Shown: positions 1 through 7,617 of the stretch, piece by piece
How positions within the stretch are numbered: position 1 is the stretch's first letter
Layout: each line of letters starts with the position of its first letter
Source of the DNA: Bradyrhizobium amphicarpaeae
GTDB taxonomy: Bacteria; Pseudomonadota; Alphaproteobacteria; Rhizobiales; Xanthobacteraceae
Direction of reading: 5' to 3'
DNA: 64,000 nt
NCBI RefSeq assembly: GCF_002266435.3
Contig: NZ_CP029426.2
Span: 5,486,001 to 5,550,000 of the forward strand
Position numbers and translations under genes: made by a program
The notes under the pieces: generated by a model
Seen by the model: the letters and a program-made list of their open reading frames with translations, nothing else
What the model was told of the DNA's origin: nothing
Databases searched by the model: none

Positions 1-474
1 GTCTTCGCATTCCCAGGCTTGCCCCGCGACGATCCCTGAAGGGACGCCAACGGATCGGGCCACAGTCAGGGTGAGCGCGGCCAGCCGCTCCGGCGTGCAT
101 TGAAGACGCGCCAGCGTCTGGAATGCGAGCACGATCAACGCATCTCCAGTGAGAACCGCGAGCGGCTCGCCAAATGCCTTGTGCACCGACGGACGGCCGC
201 GCCGCGTCTCGGCCGCGTCGAAGCACGGCAGGTCGTCATGCACGAGCGAAGCACAATGCAGAAGTTCGAGCGCCGCGCCGGCAGCGTCAGTGGCCGCGGG
301 ATGATCCTCGCCGCAGGCAGCGGCCACGCTGTGGCAGAGCCTTGGCCGCACCCGCGCACCGCGGGGAAACACCGCGTAACGCATGGCCGCCGCCAGCCGG
401 GGTGGACAGCCGGGAAGCTCGGCCTGGTCAATCGCCTCGTTCAGTGCCCGTTCGATTCGGCTGGTGACGTCCAT
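1..474 (-). CDS. crtE: Geranylgeranyl diphosphate synthase CrtE (N-terminal part, cut by window edge)
   Basis: Trans-type polyprenyl synthase that makes the C20 precursor for carotenoids and the bacteriochlorophyll tail. Reading the minus strand from the ATG at 474 gives an N-terminus beginning MDVTSRIERALNEAID. The first aspartate-rich motif follows inside LVHDDLPCFDAAETRRGRPS at about residues 80-100 (DDxxxxD form), with the conserved RRGRP behind it. The C-terminal half, including the second Asp-rich motif, lies beyond position 1. The gene is divergent from crtD across about 100 bp that carries a PpsR-type site, which supports a photosynthesis-linked crtE rather than ispA. Family assignment is firm; chain-length specificity is inferred from context. 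Confidence 0.9.
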   Translation of the reverse strand, partial: MDVTSRIERALNEAIDQAELPGCPPRLAAAMRYAVFPRGARVRPRLCHSVAAACGEDHPAATDAAGAALELLHCASLVHDDLPCFDAAETRRGRPSVHKAFGEPLAVLTGDALIVLAFQTLARLQCTPERLAALTLTVARSVGVPSGIVAGQAWECED

Positions 475-527
475 GGCAGGCTCCCGTGCTTGACACAAGG
501 AATGTAAATTTTACTTGTCGTTCAGAG

Positions 528-545
528 TGTAAATAAATATAGACA
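528..545. promoter_or_regulatory. PpsR/CrtJ-type operator in the crtE-crtD divergent promoter
   Basis: TGTAAATAAATATAGACA matches the TGT-N12-ACA PpsR consensus exactly. It sits 54 bp from the crtE start and 33 bp from the crtD start, in an AT-rich stretch unlike the surrounding GC-rich DNA. PpsR represses carotenoid and bch genes in purple bacteria and responds to bacteriophytochrome in photosynthetic Bradyrhizobium. A second, degenerate candidate with only one intact half begins at 503. Confidence 0.75.
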
Positions 546-577
546 CATGTCAATCGACAACCCGGAGCCGGTGCGAG

Positions 578-2113
578 ATGCCCAGAGATCGTGTTGTCGT
601 TGTCGGCAGCGGCGTCGCAGGGCTGGTTTCCGCCTTCGCGCTCGCAGCACGCGGCCTCGACGTGACTGTCCTCGAACGGGCCGCCGCGCCAGGTGGGAAG
701 ATGCGGCAGATCGCGATCGGCGCCTCGCTGATCGACAGCGGTCCAACCGTGTTCACGATGCGTTGGGTGTTCGACGAATTGTTCGCGGCCGCTGGCCAAA
801 ATTTCGCGGATCACGTTCGCTTGAGCCCGCTGGATATTCTCGCAAGACACGCCTGGGACGACCACGCTCAGCTCGATCTGTTTGCCGATCAGGAACGCAC
901 CGTCGATGCGATCGGCGATCTTGCGGGTGCGGAGGAAGCGGATGGCTATCGCGCCTTCTGCCGGGATACCAGGCGCATTTACGAGATTCTCGAAAAGCCA
1001 TTCCTGCGTGCCCCCCACCCGAGCATGGGCGGACTGATCGGAGCCGACGGCCTTCGCGGGGTTATGCGATTGCCGCAGATCAAGCCGTTCTCGTCGATGT
1101 GGTCGGCGCTGGGACGATATTTCGCAGATCCGAGGCTACGACAGTTGTTCGGACGCTACGCGACCTATTGCGGATCGTCGCCGTATCTGGCGCCTGCGAC
1201 GCTGATGCTGGTCGCGCATGTCGAGCGCGAAGGCGTCTGGTCCATCGACGGCGGGATGCACACGCTCGCCAAGGCGTTGGCGGATTGCGCAAGCTCCTTC
1301 GGCGCTACGATCCGGTACGGCGAAGAGGTCAGCGAAGTCCTGATCTCCGGCGGCCGCGCGAGTGGCGTCAGGCTGGCAAGCGGCGAGCGTATTGTCGCGG
1401 ACGCAGTGATCGTCAATGCAGATGTCGGCGCCATCGCCGATGGAATGCTCGGCGTCCCTGCCCGTCGCGCCGCAACGGCGATCCCGCTTCGCGCCCGCTC
1501 GCTGTCAGCCATGGCATGGAGCGTCGTCGCAAAGCCTGATGGTTTTCCGCTGCACCGGCACAACGTCTTTTTCTCGAGCGACTATGCAGCCGAGTTCGAC
1601 GACATTTTCGCGCATGACCGGCTCCCGCGCGAGCCGACCGTCTATGTCTGCGCCCAGGATCGCGACGATGGCATCGCGGCGGGCGGTCCCGAGCGATTTC
1701 TGGTGCTGGTCAACGCGCCCGCAAATGGCGACCGGCATGTCTACGATGCAATGGAGGTGGCACAATGCGCGCAGCGGACATTTGGCATGCTGGAGCGACG
1801 CGGCCTGCGACTCCAGCCACAAGCGGATGCGATGCAAGTGACGACGCCAGCGGATTTCAACCGGATGTTTCCGGCCACCGGCGGCGCGCTGTACGGCCGC
1901 AGTTCGCACGGATGGACGGCGTCTTTCCAGCGGCCGGGAGCACGAACCAGAATTCCGCGCCTGTACCTGGCGGGCGGCAGCACGCATCCGGGTCCGGGCG
2001 TGCCGATGGCGGCCTTGTCGGGCCGATCGGCAGCAGCCAGCCTGCTCGCGGACCTGACTTCGCAAGGATCGTTCCGCCAAACGGCTATGCGTGGTGGTAT
2101 GTCGACGCGCTGA
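578..2113 (+). CDS. crtD: Hydroxyneurosporene/methoxyneurosporene 3,4-desaturase CrtD
   Basis: FAD-dependent carotenoid desaturase of the CrtI family that introduces the 3,4 double bond in 1-hydroxy carotenoids of the spirilloxanthin branch. The 511-residue product starts MPRDRVVVVGSGVAG, with the Rossmann GxGxxG at about residues 10-15 and ERAAAPGGKM following. It ends with the C-terminal FAD motif LYLAGGSTHPGPGVPMA typical of CrtI/CrtD. The start is the ATG 13 bp after a GGAG-like sequence. CrtD rather than CrtI is preferred because a separate canonical crtI lies at 5108-6655 and crtC follows directly. The 3' end overlaps the crtC reading frame. Confidence 0.92.
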   Translation: MPRDRVVVVGSGVAGLVSAFALAARGLDVTVLERAAAPGGKMRQIAIGASLIDSGPTVFTMRWVFDELFAAAGQNFADHVRLSPLDILARHAWDDHAQLDLFADQERTVDAIGDLAGAEEADGYRAFCRDTRRIYEILEKPFLRAPHPSMGGLIGADGLRGVMRLPQIKPFSSMWSALGRYFADPRLRQLFGRYATYCGSSPYLAPATLMLVAHVEREGVWSIDGGMHTLAKALADCASSFGATIRYGEEVSEVLISGGRASGVRLASGERIVADAVIVNADVGAIADGMLGVPARRAATAIPLRARSLSAMAWSVVAKPDGFPLHRHNVFFSSDYAAEFDDIFAHDRLPREPTVYVCAQDRDDGIAAGGPERFLVLVNAPANGDRHVYDAMEVAQCAQRTFGMLERRGLRLQPQADAMQVTTPADFNRMFPATGGALYGRSSHGWTASFQRPGARTRIPRLYLAGGSTHPGPGVPMAALSGRSAAASLLADLTSQGSFRQTAMRGGMSTR

Positions 2114-2973
2114 GCGACGACGGGCAGAACGGCATCACCGTCATCGCCTTCATCGGCAGCGTGTTCTCACCGTATTACGCCTTCGCACGGCGCAAGGGAC
2201 CGGCCGATCCGCTCGATCATTGCGCCGTCAATGTCGCGGTTTATCGCAGCGGCGGCAATCGCTGGGCCATGACGGAGCGGCCGCGCGGGGCGGTCAGCCG
2301 CACCATGGACAAGTTTGCAGTAGGCCCAAGCCATCTGTCCTGGGACGGCAATGCGCTGACCATCAATGTCGACGAAATTTCGGTACCGATCCCCGGACGT
2401 TTGCGTGGCACCATCCGTTTGGTGCCGATCGCGATCACGCCGCAGGCCTTCACGCTAAACCAGGACGGCAATCATCAATGGTGGCCGATAGCGCCATGCG
2501 CGCGTGTGCAGGTGAGGCTCGATCATCCGCGCCTGAGCTGGCAGGGTGACGGCTATTTCGACACGAACCATGGCGACGCACCGCTGGAGCAGGGCTTTTC
2601 CCACTGGCAATGGTCGCGCGGCGCGATGCAGGACCGCACGGCGATCCTTTACGAAGCGCAGCGCCGCGACGGCAGCCGGGTGGACCTCGCGATGACCTTC
2701 GATCCTGATGGACGGATGCGGGCCTTCGAACCTCCGCCGACTGTGGACCTGAGGCGCACCGGCTGGCGCGTCGCCCGCAGCGTGCGCAGCGAGCACACCG
2801 CCGAGATCGTCAAGACCCTCGAAGATGCGCCGTTCTATGCCCGTTCGGTCGTCTCGGCGAGGCTGCTCGGCGAGCCCGTGACGCTGATGCACGAAAGCCT
2901 GTCACTCGATCGCTTCAAGATGCCGATCGTCCAGGCCATGCTGCCATTTCGCATGCCGCGAGCGCGGAGGTAA
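1912..2973 (+). CDS. crtC: Carotenoid 1,2-hydratase CrtC (start codon uncertain)
   Basis: Hydrates the terminal psi-end double bond of neurosporene/lycopene derivatives. The conserved family block begins at about 2083 with NGYAWWYVDALSDDG and continues with FIGSVFSPYYAFARR and NHQWWPIAPCARVQV. The frame between 1915 and 2100 contains no ATG, GTG or TTG. The only canonical in-frame start before the conserved block is ATG 1912, which gives 353 residues, a roughly 57-residue atypical lead-in, and about 200 bp of overlap with crtD. Homologues as I know them begin only some 10 residues before the WWYVD motif, so a non-canonical start (for example ATC 2068), coupling, or a sequence error are all possible. 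It is convergent with the next minus-strand gene. Confidence 0.82.
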   Translation: MDGVFPAAGSTNQNSAPVPGGRQHASGSGRADGGLVGPIGSSQPARGPDFARIVPPNGYAWWYVDALSDDGQNGITVIAFIGSVFSPYYAFARRKGPADPLDHCAVNVAVYRSGGNRWAMTERPRGAVSRTMDKFAVGPSHLSWDGNALTINVDEISVPIPGRLRGTIRLVPIAITPQAFTLNQDGNHQWWPIAPCARVQVRLDHPRLSWQGDGYFDTNHGDAPLEQGFSHWQWSRGAMQDRTAILYEAQRRDGSRVDLAMTFDPDGRMRAFEPPPTVDLRRTGWRVARSVRSEHTAEIVKTLEDAPFYARSVVSARLLGEPVTLMHESLSLDRFKMPIVQAMLPFRMPRARR

Positions 2974-2984
2974 AATTGGTGGAC

Positions 2985-3131
2985 TCAAGATGACGTGGTT
3001 GGCTTTTGCTGCTTCGCGCGTTCGGCTTCCTTCTTTCTGTCGAGCCGCCGGCAAACCAGTTCGAGGATACCCCAGGCCGCCGCGAACATGAGCACCACGA
3101 AGAACTCGATGAAACCAAGATAGCTGTCCAT
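2985..3131 (-). CDS. 48-residue single-span membrane protein in the crtI-crtB-hemF operon
   Basis: Small unrecognised protein. The minus-strand frame reads MDSYLGFIEFFVVLMFAAAW followed by GILELVCRRLDRKKEAERAK and a short tail. One hydrophobic segment spans about residues 5-27, and a strongly basic C-terminus predicts an N-out, C-in orientation. It begins 8 bp after the hemF stop and ends 11 bp before the crtC stop, so it is the likely last gene of crtI-crtB-hemF. No clear Shine-Dalgarno is visible, and coupling to hemF termination is likely. I do not recognise the family. Its location suggests a photosynthetic-membrane or tetrapyrrole role, which is inference only. Confidence 0.68.
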   Translation of the reverse strand: MDSYLGFIEFFVVLMFAAAWGILELVCRRLDRKKEAERAKQQKPTTSS

Positions 3132-3139
3132 GATGTGGG

Positions 3140-4042
3140 CTACGCCCAGCTCACCAGCGGCGGCATCGAGCTCAAAATGGTCTCGATGTTGCCGCCGGTC
3201 TGAAGTCCGAACATGGTGCCGCGGTCGTAGAGCAGATTGAACTCGACATAGAGTCCACGGCAGGCGAGCTGCTGCGTGCGCTCCGCTTCGGTCCACGGTT
3301 CCATCATCCGCCGGCGCACGATCCGGGGATAGACATCCAGCAAGGCAAGCCCGACATCGCGCGTGAAGGCAAAATCCTTCTCGAAGTCGCCGGTGTCGAG
3401 ATGGTCGTAGAAGATGCCGCCGACGCCTCGCGCCTGACCTCGGTGCGGGAGGAAAAAATAGGTATCGGCCCTGGGTTTGAACTTACCGTAATAATCGGGA
3501 TCGTGAGCGTCGCAAGCGCACTTCATCGCCGCGTGAAACATCATGGCGTCAGGCGCATCCTGGCTTCTCTGCTCCGGCAGCATCGGCGTGAGATCGGCAC
3601 CGCCGCCGAACCACCCCTTCGCTGTCGACAGAAAACGCGTATTCATGTGCACCGTCGGCACCCGCGGACTGCGCGGATGCATGATCAGGCTGATGCTGGT
3701 GGAGACATAGTCGAGCTGAACGCCGTCGCCCGGCAGCGTTTTGGCCATCTCTGGGGTAAGCATGCCATTGGCCGATGAGGTGTGAATACCGATCTTCTCG
3801 AACAATCTCCCGCCGCTGAGAAAGCCGCCGGTGCCGCCGCCGCTGCCCGTCGCGCGCTGCCAGGGCTTGTAGGTGAAGGTGGCGGGCTCGCCCGGAAACA
3901 GCTCGGCCGGCGCCTCACGCTCGAGCACCTCGACCTCGGCGCAGATCCTGTCGCGCAGCGATTCGAACCAGACTTTCGCTTCCGCGCGCCGCCGTCCGGC
4001 GAGACCGTTGCTGCCTTCCCGGATGGGCTCGGTCCCGTGCAT
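3140..4042 (-). CDS. hemF: Oxygen-dependent coproporphyrinogen III oxidase HemF
   Basis: Converts coproporphyrinogen III to protoporphyrinogen IX using O2, upstream of both haem and bacteriochlorophyll. The 300-residue protein has the family blocks GWFGGGADLTPMLP, HRGQARGVGGIFYDHLD and the C-terminal YVEFNLLYDRGTMFGLQTGG. It starts at ATG 4042, 10 bp after the crtB stop, and is therefore read as the third gene of crtI-crtB-hemF. Its placement inside the photosynthesis cluster suggests a copy dedicated to pigment synthesis; whether a housekeeping hemF or hemN exists elsewhere cannot be seen here. Confidence 0.94.
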   Translation of the reverse strand: MHGTEPIREGSNGLAGRRRAEAKVWFESLRDRICAEVEVLEREAPAELFPGEPATFTYKPWQRATGSGGGTGGFLSGGRLFEKIGIHTSSANGMLTPEMAKTLPGDGVQLDYVSTSISLIMHPRSPRVPTVHMNTRFLSTAKGWFGGGADLTPMLPEQRSQDAPDAMMFHAAMKCACDAHDPDYYGKFKPRADTYFFLPHRGQARGVGGIFYDHLDTGDFEKDFAFTRDVGLALLDVYPRIVRRRMMEPWTEAERTQQLACRGLYVEFNLLYDRGTMFGLQTGGNIETILSSMPPLVSWA

Positions 4043-4052
4043 CTCGCTTGCT

Positions 4053-5111
4053 CTACCGGTAGGAGGCCGTTCGTTGCAGCTGATCGCGGCGTTCCAGCCG
4101 CTCGAACAGGTCGATCACCCAAACCACGCGGTCCTCGATCGGCCTTCGCCGCGGCTGTGTGGTGTCGCGCAGCGGCGTTGCCGCTACAGCGTCGACCAGG
4201 AAGCGAGTCTCTTCGATATCAGCGGTCTTGACGTCAAGTTTTCTCGCGGGTGCCCATTCCGTTGACGGCAGGAGCAGCGTCCGCGCCAGGACCGCGAGCT
4301 TGCGTTTGGACGAAACGACCGCACGGCTCGACACCGGATCGAGCCCGCTCCGCTCTAGCTCGCGGCCGATTTCAGCATAGAGCGCGCGGGCGGCGTAAAT
4401 GCCGGGGCGGCAGCCAATCGGCAGATTGGCGATGCCGTGCGTCGCGCGCGAATAGAAGACATCGGCCGCATCGAGCAGCCGCTGCACGATGGCCGCGACA
4501 TCAGGCGTGAAGCAAGGGGTCGCCAGCCAAATGTCCGGGTCGATCCCTGCCTCACGCAGCCACGACTGGGGCAGATAGAGCCGGCCGGCGCGAGCATCTT
4601 CGCCGACATCGCGGGCAATGTTGGTAAACTGCATCGCGATGCCGAGATCGCAGGCGCGCGCGACGATCTCGGGGGTACGCTGCCCCATGATCAGTGTCAT
4701 CATCGCGCCGACAGCGCCAGCGACCCTCGCGGCGTAGGCAGTGAGATCCTGAAACGTCTCATAGCGGCGGACCTCCGCATCCCATGCCAGCCCTTCGAGC
4801 AGCGCTTCCGGCAGCTCGCGCGGAATGCAGAATTTCGTGACGACATCGGCGAGCAGGCGATCAGGAGCGAAGTTCATTGGCTGCTGTCGATAGGCACGAT
4901 CAAGCCGGTCCCGCAGCCGCGCCACAGCCGCGGCGCGATCGTTGCCGAGATCGACGGCATCATCGGCCAAACGACAGAATGCGTAGAGCGCGATGGCGGG
5001 ATCGGCGACCCAGCGCGGCAGCACCTTCGAGGCTGCATTGAACGTCCGCGAACCGCCTTTGAGCAGATCGCGGCAGGCAGCCATGTCGATGGGATCGAGC
5101 CGTATCGTCAT
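4053..5111 (-). CDS. crtB: Phytoene synthase CrtB
   Basis: Condenses two geranylgeranyl diphosphates head-to-head into phytoene, the first committed carotenoid step. The 352-residue protein has both Asp-rich substrate motifs: RLADDAVDLGND at about residues 47-58 and FTNIARDVGEDARAGRLYLP further on. The start is taken as the ATG at 5111, whose A-T-G-A overlaps the crtI stop, giving tight translational coupling; the open frame upstream is only the crtI shadow. A C-terminal extension of roughly 50 residues rich in Arg and Thr is longer than in short family members but not unusual. Confidence 0.95.
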   Translation of the reverse strand: MTIRLDPIDMAACRDLLKGGSRTFNAASKVLPRWVADPAIALYAFCRLADDAVDLGNDRAAAVARLRDRLDRAYRQQPMNFAPDRLLADVVTKFCIPRELPEALLEGLAWDAEVRRYETFQDLTAYAARVAGAVGAMMTLIMGQRTPEIVARACDLGIAMQFTNIARDVGEDARAGRLYLPQSWLREAGIDPDIWLATPCFTPDVAAIVQRLLDAADVFYSRATHGIANLPIGCRPGIYAARALYAEIGRELERSGLDPVSSRAVVSSKRKLAVLARTLLLPSTEWAPARKLDVKTADIEETRFLVDAVAATPLRDTTQPRRRPIEDRVVWVIDLFERLERRDQLQRTASYR

Positions 5112-6655
5112 GCGGTCACCAGGCTTGCAAAGTGTGAGGCATCGGGCACCAGAGAATCCAGAACGCGCGCCGAGGAGAGCACGCCGGGCAGGCCTGCTCC
5201 GGGATGCGTACCGGCGCCCACCAGATACAAATTTTCGATATCTTCGCTTCTGTTGTGCGGGCGAAACCACGCGCTTTGCGTGAGGATCGGCTCCAGCCCA
5301 AAGGCGGCGCCGCGAAACGAGGAGAGCCGGTCCTGAAAATCCTGCGGCGTCAGCAGGCGCGAACTGATGATCTCGTTCTCCAGACCGGGCAGCACGGTCC
5401 TCGAAAGCTCGCCAGCAATCGCCTGGCGATAATCCTCGGCCACCACGCTCCAGTCGGTGCCGCTTTGCAGATGCGGCACCGGCGAGAGCACGTAGAACGC
5501 GTCGCAGCCGTCGGGTGCGAGGGACGTGTCCGTTGCAGTCGGACGATGCAGATACAGGCTGAAATCGTCGGCCAAAACCTTGCGCTCGAAAATATCGGCC
5601 AGCAATCGCTTGTAGCGCGGCCCCAGCAGGATCGTGTGGTGCGGCACCTCATCGTATCTGCGACGTGTGCCGAAGTACCAGACGAACAGGCTCATCGAAT
5701 AACGCGCACGTTCGATGCGCCTGTCAGTCCAGCGCGATCGTGCCGATGCGGGCACAAGGTGCCGATAGGTCCATGCGGAATCCGCGTTGGAAACCACGAC
5801 ATCGGCGGCAATGGTCTCGCCTGAGACCAGCCGTACGCCGCAAGCGACACCGTTGTTCACGACGATCTCGCGGACCTCCTGGCTGCAGCGGAGACTGCCA
5901 CCCTGCCCCTCGATCAGTTTGACCAGCCCATCGACCAGCCGTCCGGTGCCGCCAAGCGCAAAATGCACGCCCCAGCGCCGCTCCAGAAATGCGATTAGGC
6001 AATAGATCGAACTCGCAGTGAGAGGATTTCCGCCGATCAAAAGCGGATGAAAGCTGAACACGACGCGCAGGCGCGTGTCGCGGAAGAACTTCGAAACCAG
6101 CGCGTAGACGCTGCGATAGCTCGACAGCCGCAGCATCTCGGGCGCGATCTTCGCCATATCCGTCCATCTGCTGAACGGCACGTCGCCGAGCCGCTCGAAG
6201 CCGACCTTGAAGATCTCTTCGCTGGCCTTCATGTAGGCGTCGTAGCCATCAACGTCACCAGGCGAAAATCGCGCGATCTCGCGGCGCATCGCGCCGGCAT
6301 CGCCGGAATAGTCGAAGTGCGATCCGTCCTGAAACCGAATCCGGTAGAACGGCGACACCGGCACCAGCGTCACGTCGTCGGACATCTTTCGTCCGCACAA
6401 CTTCCACAATTCCTCGAACAGAAACGGCGCGGTGACGATGGTCGGCCCCGCATCGAAGGTGAAGCCGTCCTGCCGGTAGACATAGGCACGGCCGCCGGGG
6501 GCATCGAGCTTCTCGAGTACCGTGACGCGGTAACCTTTGACGCCGAGCCGGATTGCGGCGGCCAATCCGCCAAAGCCGCTGCCGATCACCACAGCATGCG
6601 GCTGGCGATGCAATGGCGTTATCGACGTTGGTCGGGCTGACGTTGAATCCAGCAT
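5108..6655 (-). CDS. crtI: Phytoene desaturase CrtI
   Basis: FAD-dependent multi-step desaturase that turns phytoene into neurosporene or lycopene. The 515-residue product has the dinucleotide-binding motif VVIGSGFGGLAAAIRL at about residues 22-37, the adjacent EKLDAPGGRAYVYRQDGFTFD, and the diagnostic C-terminal LYLVGAGTHPGAGLPGVLSS. It is first in a minus-strand operon with crtB (4-bp overlap), hemF and the small membrane protein. Two perfect PpsR-type sites lie just upstream at 6664-6681 and 6699-6716, so repression by PpsR under high oxygen or light is the expected control. Confidence 0.96.
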   Translation of the reverse strand: MLDSTSARPTSITPLHRQPHAVVIGSGFGGLAAAIRLGVKGYRVTVLEKLDAPGGRAYVYRQDGFTFDAGPTIVTAPFLFEELWKLCGRKMSDDVTLVPVSPFYRIRFQDGSHFDYSGDAGAMRREIARFSPGDVDGYDAYMKASEEIFKVGFERLGDVPFSRWTDMAKIAPEMLRLSSYRSVYALVSKFFRDTRLRVVFSFHPLLIGGNPLTASSIYCLIAFLERRWGVHFALGGTGRLVDGLVKLIEGQGGSLRCSQEVREIVVNNGVACGVRLVSGETIAADVVVSNADSAWTYRHLVPASARSRWTDRRIERARYSMSLFVWYFGTRRRYDEVPHHTILLGPRYKRLLADIFERKVLADDFSLYLHRPTATDTSLAPDGCDAFYVLSPVPHLQSGTDWSVVAEDYRQAIAGELSRTVLPGLENEIISSRLLTPQDFQDRLSSFRGAAFGLEPILTQSAWFRPHNRSEDIENLYLVGAGTHPGAGLPGVLSSARVLDSLVPDASHFASLVTA

Positions 6656-6663
6656 GAGGCCAC

Positions 6664-6681
6664 TGTAATTATTTATTGACA
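6664..6681. promoter_or_regulatory. PpsR/CrtJ-type operator, crtI-proximal
   Basis: TGTAATTATTTATTGACA fits TGT-N12-ACA exactly and lies 9 bp upstream of the crtI ATG. With the second site it forms a tandem pair with centres 35 bp apart, a spacing compatible with cooperative binding of two PpsR dimers. Confidence 0.75.
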
Positions 6682-6698
6682 GTTGCCTAGCCTGAAAG

Positions 6699-6716
6699 TG
6701 TATATTTAAATTTACA
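6699..6716. promoter_or_regulatory. PpsR/CrtJ-type operator, crtI-distal
   Basis: TGTATATTTAAATTTACA is a perfect TGT-N12-ACA site. Its distal end overlaps the last codons of bchO (stop at 6712-6714), so the crtI promoter is squeezed into 56 bp between two same-strand genes. Confidence 0.75.
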
Positions 6717-7608
6717 TTTTTTGCGCCGTTGGCTCGGCAGCAGTTGTGCGCGCGTATGTCAGGATGATCTGCGCGACAAGCTGCGGCTGCTCCTCGTGCG
6801 CGAGATGCCCCAGTCCAGGCAGGCGCTCGATCAGGGCGCTTGGAAGAATCTCGCGAACCTGTCGCGCGACCTCAGGCGATATCGAGCGATCATTGTTGGC
6901 AGCCACCAACACCAGCGCCGTCGACAGCCGTGGCAGATCGTGCAGCAGCGGTTCGAGTTTCCAGTTCGCCATCATCCGCAGCGCAGCCGCGACATGCGCG
7001 GGATTTCGCACCAGTTTGCGATAGAGCGCAATCCCCTCCTGATCGATCGTCGAACCGGTGTTGGCGATCAACCGCTCGACGGCGCCGGCTCGGGATGCCT
7101 GCCAGGCGAACACGCGGGGCACCAGCGGATTCATCACCAGCAGATTTGCCAGGGGCGAGAACAGATGATTGGCGATGCCGCCGAACGGCATGAAGGCGCC
7201 ATTGATGGCGATCAGCAGGCGCGGCGCCATGCGGCCGGCGAGACACATGCGCGCCAATATCGCCGCCCCCGCAGAATGACCGACCATGATTTCCGGCCTG
7301 ACATCGAGTTTGCGTAGCAGCGCGCCGACGTCGGCCGCCATGCCCGATAGGGACAACCGATCGGCCGGCGGTGATTGCGTAAATCCGTGTCCCGGCAAAT
7401 CCGGCGCAACCACCGAGAAATGCTGGGCCAGCAGCGGCAGCAATTCGCGCCACGAATGCGTTGCGGCGCCGGTGCCGTGGATCAAGAGCAGCGACGGCCC
7501 CTCGCCCATTCGCTGCACATGCCAGCGGATCCCGGCCGCTTCGACGAACACACTGGCATTCCGATTGGGCCAGTCCGTACTATCACGGCTCCAGACGAGA
7601 CCGGACAC
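6712..7608 (-). CDS. bchO: Mg-chelatase accessory alpha/beta hydrolase BchO
   Basis: BchO is encoded with the Mg-chelatase subunits in purple bacteria; its exact role in Mg insertion is unsettled. The 298-residue protein begins MSGLVWSRDSTDWPNRNASV, which is the characteristic BchO N-terminus (S-R-D-x-x-D-W-P-N-R). It has the oxyanion-region LLLIHGTGAATHSWR at about residues 40-54, the nucleophile elbow VGHSAGAAIL, and a C-terminal LPGLGHLAHEEQP carrying the catalytic His. It follows another alpha/beta hydrolase by 9 bp on the same strand, but is separated from bchI/bchD by hemE, unlike the usual bchI-bchD-bchO order. Confidence 0.9.
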   Translation of the reverse strand: MSGLVWSRDSTDWPNRNASVFVEAAGIRWHVQRMGEGPSLLLIHGTGAATHSWRELLPLLAQHFSVVAPDLPGHGFTQSPPADRLSLSGMAADVGALLRKLDVRPEIMVGHSAGAAILARMCLAGRMAPRLLIAINGAFMPFGGIANHLFSPLANLLVMNPLVPRVFAWQASRAGAVERLIANTGSTIDQEGIALYRKLVRNPAHVAAALRMMANWKLEPLLHDLPRLSTALVLVAANNDRSISPEVARQVREILPSALIERLPGLGHLAHEEQPQLVAQIILTYARTTAAEPTAQKM

Positions 7609-7617
7609 GGCAGTATC

